A DNA stretch of 64,000 nt from Ephydatia muelleri (Eukaryota; Porifera; Demospongiae; Spongillida; Spongillidae). The stretch covers positions 1,076,315-1,140,314 of the forward strand of contig JABACO010000017.1 of NCBI GenBank assembly GCA_013339895.1. Reading direction: 5' to 3'. The stretch's first letter is position 1, and the number at the start of each line of letters is the position of its first letter. Under the pieces are notes generated by a model. That model worked only from the letters and a program-made list of their open reading frames with translations, was not told the DNA's origin and searched no databases. Positions 34,827 to 48,130 of this stretch are shown piece after piece. The translations under genes were made by a program, and so were the position numbers.

Positions 34827-35600
34827 CCCAATCATATGGAGAAATGGCCCATACATAGGCGGTCATCTTGCTTTTTTTTTCAAATTGAATTTCAAACACG
34901 TTTATAATTTACGATAAATGGACTGATTGTGAATCTGTGCTTTATTAGATTATATCATGAACCATTCGTAAACTAAAATCAAGACAAAAATTTAATTCCT
35001 ACCGCGCATGATTTATTCATAACCAGAGTAGTCATTACGTAATACCTTGCGTCATCTTAGAATAAACATGTCGGCCGGGTTAACGGTTATAAACTTTAAA
35101 AGCTGTGACGTAACTATCAAGACAATATTATAATTGTACCGATACACAAATTAAAATTAACTTATCTGCTGTGCGTCACTTGCACTGGAGAAGTGGAGCG
35201 CATCGATTAGGCACAATGGTGCATGCAGGGATCGAACTACGTATGCCCTTCATGCTTTCATCTTCTGAGACGCAGGTGTTTTGGTGAGTATACTATGTGA
35301 ATTTAGTAGCGTAGCCCCCCCCCCCCCCCCCCAAGTGGGCTACATGTACATGTCCATAGCTGTGTCCAGCGGCGTAGTCAGTTACATCGTATACGTGAAT
35401 ATCACAACAGGAGAAGCAGGCATGTTGGGCATGTGTGTGTGCATGTGTGTGTGTGCATGAGTGTGTGTGCGTGTGTATGTGTGTGTGTGATTATGTGTGC
35501 ATGTGTATGTGTGTGTCACTGACTATATACATGCATAGATAATCTATGATACATGTACATGTATGTGTCATGTGATTGTCGTTATGTGATGTCATCCTCT
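34827..35600. other. Intergenic, no gene seen
   Basis: Contains a C run (35316-35332) and a GT-rich stretch (35430-35515). No coding signal before the exon at 35619. Confidence 0.3.
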
Positions 35601-35618
35601 TCCCCCTCCTTCCCCCAG

Positions 35619-35818
35619 CACCGGATGGATTTGATGCTGTGTCGGTGCAGAATGTGGGCTCCACCTACATCATTGTGTCTTGGGACTTGCCAACTCGTAG
35701 TAATGGCATCCTCATCAACTTCAGTTTGTATTGCAATGGTGCTCTGGCGGGTGTCCTGCCCCTTACTGTGATCAGCTACAACACCACCAGCCTCCTCCCC
35801 TTCACTTTGTACATGTAC
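35619..35818 (+). CDS. Exon encoding a fibronectin type III domain
   Basis: A pyrimidine-rich acceptor ending CAG at 35618 precedes a frame reading APDGFDAVSVQNVGSTYIIV, SWDLPTRSNGILINFSLYCN, and ISYNTTSLLPFTL. The Trp in VSWDLP, the NG turn, the Y/F-x-L-Y strand and the Leu-x-P-x-T-x-Y-like ending match a fibronectin III fold from strand A to about E. The exon probably ends at a GTACAT donor at 35819 in phase 2, leaving the last strand to the next exon. Cell-surface receptors and adhesion proteins often contain such exons; the neighbouring exons of this gene were not recognised. A possible small exon lies at 35906-35988. Confidence 0.55.
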
Positions 35819-36042
35819 ATGTATGTCTTCTCTGCTACTGCGCAAATAACAGTGTGCATGGTACATGTATATGATCTGTGCTCAGTACGTTATCTGTTGG
35901 ACAGGTCCTCCAGTCACGCCCGCAGGCACTGCACTCCAGTTGGAACGTGGTGTTGGGCGTCATCAGTGCTGCAGCCAGCCTGCCCAGGTACATTGTGTAC
36001 ACTTCAATCCCTTAGTTTGTGTTCCATCTTTCTTTGCTCTTA

Positions 36043-36922
36043 TTCCTTCCTTTCTTTCTCTCCTGTCTCACCTACTCCCTCACTTCCTCCTTCCTTTCTT
36101 TCTCTCCTGTCTCACCTACTCCCTCACTTCCTCCCTCCCTTCCTCCTCCCTCCCTTCCTCCTCCCTCCCTTCCTCCTCCCTCCCTTCCTCCTCCCTCCCT
36201 TCCTCCTCCCTCCCTTCTTCCTCCCTCCCTTCCTCCTCCCTCCCTTCCTCCTCCCTCCCTTCCTCCTCCCTCCCTTCCTCCTCCTTCCTCCCCCTCCTAC
36301 CTCCCTTTCTCCCTCCTCGCTCCTCCCTCCCTCCCTCCCTCCCTCCCTCCCTCCCTCCCTCCCTCCCTCCCTCCCTCCCTCCTCCCTCCCTCCCTCCCTC
36401 CCTCCCTCCCTCCCTCCCTCCCTCCCTCCCTCCCTCCCTCCCTCCCTCCCTCCCTCCCTCCCTCCCTCCCTCCTCCTCCCTCCATCCCTCGCCTCCTCCC
36501 TTCCTCCTCCCTCCCTCCCTCCCTCCCTCCCTCCCCTCCTCCCTCCCCTCCTCCCTCCCTCCCTCCCTCCCTGGCTACCCTCCTCCCTCCCTCCCTTTCT
36601 CCTCCCTCCCTCGGGTGAAAACCTCCCTCCCTCCTCCCCTCCCTCCCTCCCTCACCTCCCTGCCCTCCCTCCCGTCCCTCCTCCCTCCCTCCCTCCCTCC
36701 CTCCCGCCCTCCCTCCCTCCCTCCCTCGCCTCCTCCCTCCTCCTCGCCTCCCTCCCTCCGTCCCCTCCCTCCCTCCCTCCTCCCTCCCTCCCTCCTACCT
36801 CCCGCCTCCGTCCCTCCCTCCCTCCCTCCCTCCCTCCCTCCTCCCTCCGTGCTCGCTCCTCCCTCCCTCCCTCCCCTCCTCCCTCCCTCCCTCCCTCCCT
36901 CCCTCCCTCCCTCTCCTCCCTG
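36043..36922. repeat. Polypyrimidine tract, mainly (CCCT)n and (CCTCCTTCC)n
   Basis: About 880 bases are almost purely C and T on the plus strand; the few interruptions include CTCACC near 36069, GGCTACC near 36573 and GGGTGAAAA near 36612. The purine strand is G/A only. Long open frames here reflect the absence of A and G, not coding. Confidence 0.95.
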
Positions 36923-36929
36923 TCCTCCT

Positions 36930-37578
36930 GTAGTCATGTACATGTACACCAGCAGGTACATCTCTGGCAAAATTACACATACCATTTATCCTCCCTCCCT
37001 CTTACCTCCCTTCACCTTCACCTCCTCACTTTCCCTTGCTCCTCCAGTACATTGTGATTCCAACCTTCTCAGCATGAGGACAGCCCTCCTGGGGGACCCC
37101 CTTATCCTGAGTCGGACACTAATGACATTGTCATCAGCGTATATTTATTAATAAGATCATTAACCCTGACAAGTCCTTTGGCTCCTCGGTGAGTACTCCA
37201 CTCAATATGCCTAGACCTTATATGGTCATACCTTGGCACTCTTCCCCAGGACCCCATGTGCATCCTTCTACAACTCATCTCTCTGCTAGTGGAGCATACT
37301 GCCCCAAACATTCATGACTCCAACAGTCAGTACAGATACAGATGTGTAGTGTATTAGCGTTGATATAGTGTACTGTTGGCCTTCTATCTCCCTAGGTACT
37401 GTTCTTTATGTTGGCCTTGGGGCCTGACTGCTACCACAAAACCCACAAGGGCAGTCCAAGGTGTACACAACCATTGTCCTGGCTAAAATGAATACAATCA
37501 AAGCATCTTGCTGATCTTCACTGATTGGCAGATAGTGTGGCAGATACGTGTACATGAAGATTGGACTACTTGTGAGGG

Positions 37579-37655
<77 letters not shown>

Positions 37656-37892
37656 GTGGTAATGCCAGTGGTCACATCCATGGGAGGAGCTACACCTCTA
37701 TGTAATGAGCTTTATCTGTGTACATGTACTGTAGGCACAAGCGCTTCCATACACTCTTTGACTTGTTGAAATATGGGTTGATGTCGAAGTACAATGTAAT
37801 ATGCTCTTCCCTAGACCCTATGGAGGAGCTTACAGCCAGTCCCCCATACCCCAGCTGGAGCAGGACGTGGGCATGGGTCATTTGCCCCCCCC

Positions 37893-37923
<31 letters not shown>

Positions 37924-38628
37924 ACACACACATACGCAAACTGGAAATCCTGGATCCATCACTGAAATTGAATGTACTCTCTTGTCAGGATATCAGCTGA
38001 ACAGGATGCCCTTACAATGAAAGAGTCACCCCTCAAAAACTTGATACTGTTCTTCCTAAGGCCACACCCATCATGGGAGTGGTTGCAAAATGACTAACAG
38101 TTTTTGCTGCCTCTATCTGTATCAGTCCCTGCACCATCATCTGCTTGACCCTTACACCCACAAATAACCCCTACACAAATACCATGTGCATGAAGTTGTT
38201 CACTTTATGGTACATATACATGTATGTACATGTATGGGGCAAAGGTCTTGCCACACAACAAAATTCATGACATTGTGCCTTTGTTCCTTGTATAAACATC
38301 CAAATTAAGATAGGATCAGAGAGGGCTATGTGCACACACACACACACACACACACACACAGCATGTCTCAGCTTATGAAGTGGGAAGCTGAAATCCCATT
38401 GCAAGCATTGTTTTGTTCAGATTACACAGTGACTGACAGAAACAAAGAAAAATGAGTTCAATGACATCAAGTCCTATGAGCTTGGAGGTGATGGAAGCAA
38501 TGGCTGCATTCTACCAACTGGCATCATGATTCGCTGCTTCTTCATCCTGTCCAGTTCTTGCCATCCTTTATATGTGTAGCCTGTATGTTTTTAAATTACT
38601 AATGACATGATGTAATCAGTAGAAGCCT

Positions 38629-38662
<34 letters not shown>

Positions 38663-39150
38663 TGAGAGAGAGAGAGAGAGAGAGACAGGAAGGATTGAGT
38701 AGGCAACACGCAACATCTATCAGTAACACTCATAGTTTCAAGACATTCAGTTGCTACAGATGTTACATTTACAAGATGCACACCATTACAAGGGATTTAC
38801 TGACCCCCTGATTTACACATGCCATGTAACTTGCCATTCAGCCAATTAATCGGGCTGGTCTGCATCATTTACTATAACTGCATGGCATGCCATGTAATGG
38901 TACGAAGGGAAAACTTAATTTTGCCCCATCACCAATTATATTCAGAAACACCACCCTCTGTTGCATTCAACACAGATCCTTGAAATCAAACATCCATTCC
39001 TGGACCAATGGGACTGAATATATACATGTATGATCAGTCACATTGGTCCTTCTTCCTATGCATGGGTAAAATGCAACCAAAGGTGGGTTCAAAAGTAGTT
39101 CTTGAAGAGTTCAAACTCTGCACATACATGTATGTGATTGCCGCAGACAC
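36930..39150. other. Downstream of the FN3 exon, no exon recognised
   Basis: C run and CA repeat at 37886-37932; CA repeat at 38333-38360; G run of 32 at 38630-38661 followed by (GA)n. No recognisable domain on either strand. Confidence 0.3.
37582..37653. repeat. (GT)n microsatellite
   Basis: About 36 uninterrupted GT units. Confidence 0.95.
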
Positions 39151-39153
39151 ATA

Positions 39154-41320
<2,167 letters not shown>

Positions 41321-41327
41321 GATAGTG

Positions 41328-43134
41328 TCAGTTCCTATTACATTGGAAATTATGCGTAGACATGCAGAGAGGTTGTGTGTCTTCAACACAAGGAGTGAGT
41401 GTGCTGTGCTCGGTCCCTGTCATGTCCCTCACGGCTGCTGCAACCGTCATCTGCACAGTTTAGAACATCAGAAGTCACAATTTTGCTATACATGTATACA
41501 TGTATGTGTGCCTTGTCCTTACCTCATTACAATTCTTCTCCTTGGAGTAAAATTTGACATAGAAGTTGTACATATCCCTCCTCCACTTGGGTGGGGCAAA
41601 GGCTGAAAAAAAGTTGACCATAAACTTTGGCAGTCTTCCTCCGAAGTCTGTTTGGAAGAGGAGAGTCATCCTCGTGGACCTTGGGTCCTGGAGGTCAGGT
41701 CGAACAATGACCGCAGACTGAATGGTGACAGCTCTGATGGGCAGAGAGGGGGACAGGCTAATCACAATGACTTGGGAGAGGGTTAAAGATTTTTATTGTA
41801 ACTCAATGGTACCCAAGCTGGGACCAACAAAAAGTTGCAAATAAAATTAAGGTTTACAGACTTTCAGTAAACCTCCTCTTTTTCTGCTCACTTTTAACCA
41901 ACAAGATTTTTCAGTGTAATAACACACCATGCAAGGGAGAAAAATTAATGGCCAAGCATTGAAGTTCATCATTAATGACCCATCTAGGGCTGCATGCATG
42001 CATACCTCACTATTCCTGGCTTAGCAGCAACGACATATTCGGGCACCTGGCTGTAAAGGATGTAAGTGGTGTCGGTTACTTCGTCCCTTTTCTCAGCGAT
42101 GTACTGAACAATGTCTCTGGTTTGCATCCCAAGAGGTAAGGGTGCTGACCTATGATGTGTGTACGAGGATGTGAAAGAGTGAGTTTGTGAGTGGATCAAT
42201 ATGGATGACGTATACAAGTCACACTATAGCTGTACCACTATGCATGTTGTTAGGAGCAACTGAAGCATTAAACCTAATTTTAGCATTTATTGTGCTGGTC
42301 CCCAGTCTTACCAGTAAACCATCCTATGGGTAGGATGCTCCTCGAGGACGTCAATGGCGGAGAACTGTGTGTCCCATCTCTTCCTCACTTCAACATCTTG
42401 GACCAATTTCACAGCTATTTACGGGTGAAAGAGGACAGCTCCTAATCTCGGTGTACTTTACGCTGCGAATCAAACGCATGCATGCGCGATTCGTTCGGAT
42501 TTAGCAATAGCACCAACAAATGTGGACACAAAGCACTCCACTGAAAAGAGAGACTGTTACTGTTTTGGATTATTTCAGCTAGTGCGCGTGCCGCCCGCGC
42601 ATGTAGTTGTGGTGAATTATATATACACGTTGAATCGGACGCGGCGCCCTATATATATTTTTACGCTGTGCAGGTTCTATGCACTCAACTGCAAACTCAC
42701 CATCATTCGGAGGAACGCCGGGGAGATGAAGAAATGCCTGCGTGCGCAATGTAAGAAAATATACATAAAGGTTCGCGTGTACGTCGCACAAAGAGCATTA
42801 CACACACCGCATGCGGCAATGCATGGTTTTAAGCTGTACAGAGTACAATTATTGTTCGAAGGAAAGAAAAAAACTGAAGAACTGAAGAAATATAACCTGC
42901 ATGCATTTGAATTACATCAGTCTTATACCTTGATGACCTGAAGAGACTCGTTCGGATACTTCTTCTTCCATACCTCCGCGTGTTGCGACCGGTTGGCCAA
43001 CGCCCAACCGTCTGACTCGTTTTCTTCGTGCAACACCTTTTCCAGGTCTGAAACATGTATAAAGAACATTGCCGTCATGCAGAGATGTGGCAAGAGCGCT
43101 TACAATCTTCGGAGAACCCGCTGTACATGGCCAT
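41328..43134 (-). CDS. START-domain protein, paralogue B
   Basis: Seven exons on the minus strand: 43104-43134 (MAMYSGFSED), 42929-43047 (LEKVLHEENESDGWALANRS, AEVWKKKYP), 42701-42737 (AFLHLPGVPPND), 42312-42414 (VRKRWDTQFSAIDVLEEHP, VYW), 42006-42149 (TRDIVQYIAEKRDEVTDTTY), 41523-41733 (VIVRPDLQDPRSTRM, LPKFMVNFFSAF) and 41328-41450 (stop). All junctions are GT-AG and in phase, giving 255 residues. The RDIVQYI strand, the RKRW motif and the P-K-F-helix order match a START lipid-binding fold that fills nearly the whole protein; there is no signal peptide or membrane segment, so a cytosolic carrier is likely. It is most similar to paralogue C. Confidence 0.85.
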
Positions 43135-43724
43135 ACAGCTGCTTAAAATTGACCAGTCTATATAGAAATCATATAATTACATGTACATGTATATTTTACC
43201 GCAGTGCGTGACAGCAAATTATCTATAACCAATATAGATCACGCGAATCAGAGATAATCTTTATCTCTGCGTGAATGCATAGTTTCGTACCTTATGCAAC
43301 TTGGTCACTCCAATTTGTTCGCCTGAGTGTCGTACATATACCAGCTGTTCGATCACGCAAGTTCGGGGATTTAGATATACCGTGCTGCACGCTGCAATGA
43401 CGCTTGTAATGAGGCTCCCTTTCAGTGTAACGTAGAGAAGAAAACGAGTTGATCCAGTGTCCGGTGCTATATGCATCTAACTATCATTTCATAATGTGAT
43501 GGCGTTGCCTGCATGGAGGTAGTCCATATATATACATGTATACAGGGGTACCGGTACATGGTTTTAAGCATAAAAATTATTTTAGCTAGTGTAATTAGAG
43601 GTACAGTACTGGTTTCAATTTTGAGTGACCCTATAGGGCTTTTAATTCTGAACCATAGAAAAGTATGAAAGCCTGGCTGTTTTGGAGACAGTGCTAGTAA
43701 AGAATGAAAGACTCTTTCCATTAA

Positions 43725-44712
43725 TGAATAATAATAATGAACGTTTACATATTATTACAAATGACCATGCACCAATCTACCCTAACCCTCAAGCAGGTCC
43801 ATTGTCGTAGCTTCAGAGATAGACCTTGCAATAAAAGCACGGGCATTGGCTCGAACTAATAGGAGACTTAGCCTGCCATAAATGGAATTTAGCGTGGTAG
43901 CCTTTGTTGAATTGCCTTGTGCCGCAAGTCGTACAGCAAGTTGTCCAAAAAACTGGCCCGCAGTTTTTCCCCATGCACCAAATGTCTCCACCACTAGTGG
44001 AACACACTTTCAACCCAGTTCAGAGCAGATCGAATCATTATTTGAGTGCTTTCTCTCCTCCGTTTGCCTTGCTGCTGCACCTGCAACCACACCCGCTTCG
44101 GACATTTAAGCGGAGAAGTGATGGACACATCAATGGCTGCAGGCTTATCACTAGTGGACCAGCTTGGAATGAGTATATCTGCAGGTCGTGTTAGCCTCCT
44201 TTCATGACCCAAACCAGCACCTGCTTCCAGTTTTGGGTTCAACAGAGCTCGCTTGCAAAAATCAAATATTGCATGCATTACGCAGAGTATTATGGCGAGC
44301 AACTCCCCCAAATTTGCAGGTCACTGCATGGTGTGCATCCAGAGCTTTGTCAGAACAGTAAGCGCATACACCTACTTCTGGTGTTAGAGGCAGACCAAGC
44401 CACCATTTGATGCTCCACTGCATTTCGTTGGGAGCCAAGTCAAAACCCAACCTAGGGGAGGGGACTACCTGTAGCCATGAGGAGGCATGCACAGATGAAA
44501 TGGAGAGTATACGAGCCCGATCTGCCAGGTTGCCAGAGTCGTATAGTGCACTGAATTGGCAATTTCTCATTTCGTTGTGACAGGTCATGCTGAAGATGAG
44601 ACTTGATTGGCAAAGGGATTGATAGTGTATCCTCTGCAGAATCCTGGAGATTGAATTGGTGTCCAGCCACTATGTCATCGATGCTATTAACCTCTGCATA
44701 AGAGAAGTGCAT
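43725..44712 (-). pseudogene. RT-family retrotransposon, truncated and broken
   Basis: Minus-strand pieces from 44712 down: VAGHQFNLQDSAED, NLADRARILSISSVHASSWL, IKWWLGLPLTPEVGVCAYC with DAHHAVTCKFGGVARHNTLR, then RPADILIPSWS and AIDVSITSPLK, and finally VETFGAWGKTAGQFFGQL and SIYGRLSLLLVRANARAFI. The RT core is absent and at least three frame changes occur. A TAATAATAATGAA tail lies at 43727-43740. Confidence 0.75.
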
Positions 44713-44827
44713 GATTTCGTGGACTTTTGGGAGGTCAAATTACATGCACTCAAAACGCACTAGCTTCTGGGGTCTGCCTCCGACCCCAATGTGGGACTTC
44801 GCTGGTGAGGCTTACCTCACCCTTACT

Positions 44828-44987
44828 CCCTCCCTCCCTCCCTCCCTCCCTCCCTCCCTCCCTCCCTCCCTCCCTCCCTCCCTCCCTCCCTCCCTCCCTC
44901 CCTCCCTCCCTCCCTCCCTCCCTCCCTCCCTCCCTCCCTCCTCCCTCCCTCCCTCCCTCCCTCCCTCCCCTCCCTCCCTCCCTCCCT
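44828..44987. repeat. (CCCT)n tract
   Basis: 160 bases of CCCT units with only small slips. Confidence 0.95.
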
Positions 44988-45042
44988 CTCAATTAGCTCA
45001 TCTTCCCCAGATTTGAAATCTGGGGAAGATGAGCTAATTGAG
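44988..45042. repeat. Perfect 55-bp hairpin
   Basis: Arms of 27 bases around a single central G: CTCAATTAGCTCATCTTCCC onward to 45014 and the exact complement to 45042. It starts at the end of the CCCT tract. Confidence 0.95.
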
Positions 45043-46000
45043 CCTAGGTATGCAGCAGTGGTTCAAAAAAAAAAAAGGTTGGTAAAGGCTTCACTGAGAA
45101 TTTGTTGACCGTATATGGCTGCAGTAGGGAATGAAGCTAGCGTTTATGCCTACATGCACTATACTATATGGATCAAGGTGGGTTATTCTATCAGCTTTAT
45201 TCACTGTTAATGATCTGTTCCGATCTGATTAATGTGTGCCACACATAAACCCGCTGCCTCACTATATCCATGCAAATACCACTGTCAGATAGCAATAAAG
45301 AGGAAGTCATATGTTGACGATGAAGCTATCCAATTCCATTGCTCAGGCGAGGTTTAGTAGATATAAGAGATGAAGGTCATGCATCTCGGTAGCTTCTTCG
45401 TATACTATACGGGTCACTATACACGTGCATGGATTTGCATAATGATGCAATGTGTAATGCTGACACACAAATATGGCAAAAGGAGTGTCAAATGGATAAT
45501 GAATGAGGGGGAGCGTATGTTACGTATACAGTGAGTAAGGGGGAGGCAGTATAGCCGATTGTCGTTTGCATGCATGTATACTCTTTGGATGGGTCACCTT
45601 GTTGCTTTCCTGGATGGGATCTTATGGATTTTCAGTATCTCGTACATCATATATATCAGCTCAAATTGAAAACTTACCTGTTTGATCAGGGTGAACTTGT
45701 TCTGGAGTGGAGAATGGACGTGTAGCCTCTTGTCCTCTTTGTACCCTTCCCTCCCTCCCTCACTCCCTCCCTCCCTCCCTCCCTCCCTCCCTCCCTCCCT
45801 CCCTCCCTCCCTCCCTCACTTATGCACCCTCCATGACTTGTCGTTAACAGTCGAGCCTTACAGTAATGATGCTGCTATTGATAAGGATAGTGCGGCTGTA
45901 TATCAAAATCTTCACTACTCTCTTAGATCCTCCCCCAGACTACCTCTCCCCCTTTTGTTTGGATTCAACTTGGTTGTGTTTGTATACACTCAGTGTTGAC
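45043..46000. other. Non-coding, second (CCCT)n tract at 45748-45818
   Basis: No gene recognised. An open frame at 45682-45999 is mostly the CCCT repeat. Confidence 0.3.
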
Positions 46001-46064
46001 ATACATGTACAGAGTGTTTATTCTTCGCATTCCGATTAATATTTGTCTGGCCAAGGGGCATGAC

Positions 46065-46065
<1 letters not shown>

Positions 46066-46121
<56 letters not shown>

Positions 46122-46131
46122 GAGAGAGGCA

Positions 46132-46163
<32 letters not shown>
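46066..46163. repeat. (GA)n microsatellite followed by a G-rich purine tract
   Basis: About 98 bases of GA with interruptions; from about 46190 to 46430 the plus strand stays G/A-rich with many GGG runs. Confidence 0.9.
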
Positions 46164-46679
46164 CGGGATAGGGGACGGCTTGAGGCGAGTTAGCGCGGGA
46201 GGAGAGTGGGGAGGGAGGCAGTGCGTCTTTCGCTTTTGGGGGATGTTCATTCTTGAAAGGGAGGGAGGATGGAGAGAGGGCTCTGTGGTCGGGAGGGAGG
46301 GAGGGTAGGGAGGGGACGGAGGAGCTTTATGTGGAGGGTGGTTTTTTGACGTGGTCCGATGGTCTGATGTGTGGGGGAGGAGGGGGAGGGAGGGAAGTAG
46401 GGATGGGGGGTATTTTCTTGGGGGGTGAGTCTGCTCGGCCGCCAGGGAGCTGCCCGGGGGGTCGCCCTCGGCTCGAGCGGCGTTCCTTACTCAGTCAAAA
46501 CTCCGCACTCACCAGAGATCAGAAGGTGAGATAGCCACGAATCCCACATTTAGGTCGGAGGCAGAGCCCCCAGAAGCTAGTGCGTTTGATGTGCATGTAA
46601 TTTGACCTCCCAAAAGTCCACAAAATCATGCACTTCTCTTATGCATGCTTAGTAAGTTTTTCTTTTCGAATTATAATTA

Positions 46680-46963
46680 CCGTAGAATACCAGATGTAAC
46701 GACCCCCCCCCCCCCCTCCACCCCTTACGTGAGACCCTAAAAAAGAATGGCATGTTTTTGAAACGAGCGTATCTCCAAAACCCGTCACGCCACCACGTAC
46801 CTTTTAAGTTTTTATGTAAAAGAAGTGGTACTGCAATATGAGTTTGAAAAAGGTACATGATGGCGTGACGGGTTTTGGAGATACGCTCGTTTCAAAAACA
46901 TGCCTTTTTTTTTTAGGGTCTCATGTTAGGGGCGGAGGGGGGGGGGTCTCTGGTATTCTACGG
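46680..46963. mobile_element. MITE of 284 bp with long inverted repeats and TA duplication
   Basis: The ends are CCGTAGAATACCAGA and its inverse, and the arms are about 125 bp (including GAAACGAGCGTATCTCCAAA and GACGGGTTTTGGAGATACGC) around a short centre. TA flanks both sides (46678-46679, 46964-46965), suggesting a Tc1/mariner-type mover. The arms carry opposed C and G runs. Confidence 0.8.
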
Positions 46964-46964
46964 T

Positions 46965-47345
46965 ACACAATAACGAATACTCATTTTTGTTCAAATATAT
47001 CGACAGACACACTATTCTTTTGGGACGAATGTTGGTGTGGCCAAAGCCACCCCAACCGCACCATGTGTGCCAGGCCAGCATGCTTATATACATGTACACG
47101 ACATGCAGAACACGCATGGTATATAACAAACTGCTGATGGATCGTCTGAGCTCACATGTGATTGTACGCATTGTCATATGTCGCATGCACCAGTAAAGGG
47201 GAGTTGCTTAAAATGTTTTCTTTTTCAAATCAAGTAACATTTTGCAAGTGCATAAGAAAACAGAACTGAGGCAATTAGTTTTATATTCCTAAACTTAAAA
47301 ACACATGCATATCTCAAGTTCAGTTACCGAGTTTTTCTTCTGTAC
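46965..47345. other. Intergenic, no gene seen
   Basis: No recognised feature between the MITE and the SNARE gene. Confidence 0.3.
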
Positions 47346-47350
47346 AGCCG

Positions 47351-47935
47351 TTAAGACTGCAATTCCTTTTTCATGCTCTTATTGAGTTCCTTCAACTTTC
47401 CATCATTGTTTTTCGTCTTCCCCAAAATGCTTTCGATTTTCAGGTCAGAGTCATCTAATTGCTGGGACGTAAGTTCCGCGACTCCACGAAGTTGATGCAA
47501 GACTTTTGACATTGTAGCTAAATTTTGATCAACAACTACATCACCAGTGCCGCTGCTACTGCTGCTACTGCTGGTATTTTGAAGCGACGATGACCCTGAC
47601 TGTAGTTTTCGATCCGAAGATTCCATACTCACGACTTTTTGGGTGCAGCGGCCGTTCACTTTGGCATCATAAGGTTTCTTATAAGAAGAACCGCTAAATA
47701 AGGCACTAATGGGGGATCTGATAACACTCAGCATTCGCCTGCTGAAGTGCAGGCCCTGTTGCATTTCATCGAGCTTCGTTTCCGTACGTTCTAATGATTC
47801 GTACTGTCGATCCAGCTCTTCATTAGTTTTAGTCCCCACATAAAAAGCTTCATTCAGCAGTTGCACAGAACGAGTAGTGCTCTCTCGAATCTCTTGCTCT
47901 AAACGTACTGTTTCAGTTGACGAAGGACCTGCCAT
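47351..47935 (-). CDS. Qbc-SNARE, SNAP-29-like
   Basis: A single-exon frame of 194 residues from the ATG at 47935. Residues about 8-62 form the first SNARE helix (STRSVQLLNEAFYVGTKTNE, then LERTETKLDEMQQGL) with heptad spacing. A Ser-rich linker follows (SSSLQNTSSSSSSSGTG). Residues about 138-192 form the second SNARE helix (LHQLRGVAELTSQQLDDSD, then LKELNKSMKKEL). SNAP-25-family proteins supply two helices to the four-helix membrane-fusion complex. The linker has only one Cys, so palmitoyl anchoring of the SNAP-25 type is unlikely, which favours SNAP-29 or SNAP-47. The length is shorter than human SNAP-29. There is no intron in the coding region, unlike its neighbours; a retrocopy is possible but no poly(A) tract was noted. 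Confidence 0.78.
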   Translation of the reverse strand: MAGPSSTETVRLEQEIRESTTRSVQLLNEAFYVGTKTNEELDRQYESLERTETKLDEMQQGLHFSRRMLSVIRSPISALFSGSSYKKPYDAKVNGRCTQKVVSMESSDRKLQSGSSSLQNTSSSSSSSGTGDVVVDQNLATMSKVLHQLRGVAELTSQQLDDSDLKIESILGKTKNNDGKLKELNKSMKKELQS

Positions 47936-47985
47936 ATTTCACATGGACACTTAATTGACTCACGTGATCTTAATAACGAACTCTT

Positions 47986-48130
47986 CAAAATATTGCGCCG
48001 CAGCGCAGGTGCTATACTATAAAGCCACTTGGTTTATCTAAACTGTTAACTCTTTTGTAGTGACAACACATTGGAAAAGTTGCCTCTTGGTCATACTAGC
48101 GTAAGTTGTTTACAAGCTACGTCTCCCTGC
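47986..48130 (+). repeat. Dispersed repeat, copy 2
   Basis: Counterpart of 25660-25805; it starts about 50 bases upstream of the SNARE gene start codon and so may overlap its promoter. Confidence 0.55.

Larger units (their letters stand above)
44697..46648. mobile_element. Inverted-repeat-bounded segment, about 1.95 kb
   Basis: TGCATAAGAGAAGTGCATGA at about 44695 reads outward-in as an inverted copy of the sequence ending at about 46646; the arms stay similar for about 110 bp (GTGGACTTTTGGGAGGTCAA, then GCACTAGCTTCTGGGG and CTGCCTCCGACC). Inside are two CCCT tracts, a GA repeat and a 55-bp hairpin. No clear target duplication was found, so it is either a foldback-type element or an inverted duplication. 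It abuts the broken RT copy. Confidence 0.5.

Noticed and set aside
35220..35270. Minus-strand B-box-like GTTCGATCCC
   Set aside because: The T-stem bases do not pair and there is no A-box upstream; at best a decayed tRNA-derived repeat.
35906..35988. Possible next exon of the FN3 gene
   Set aside because: Splice-like ends exist, but none of its frames continues a fibronectin III strand, so it is not annotated as coding.
36019..37151. Three overlapping open frames of 199-493 codons, all Ser/Pro/Leu
   Set aside because: They are translations of the CCCT tract; absence of stops follows from base composition and all three frames are open together.
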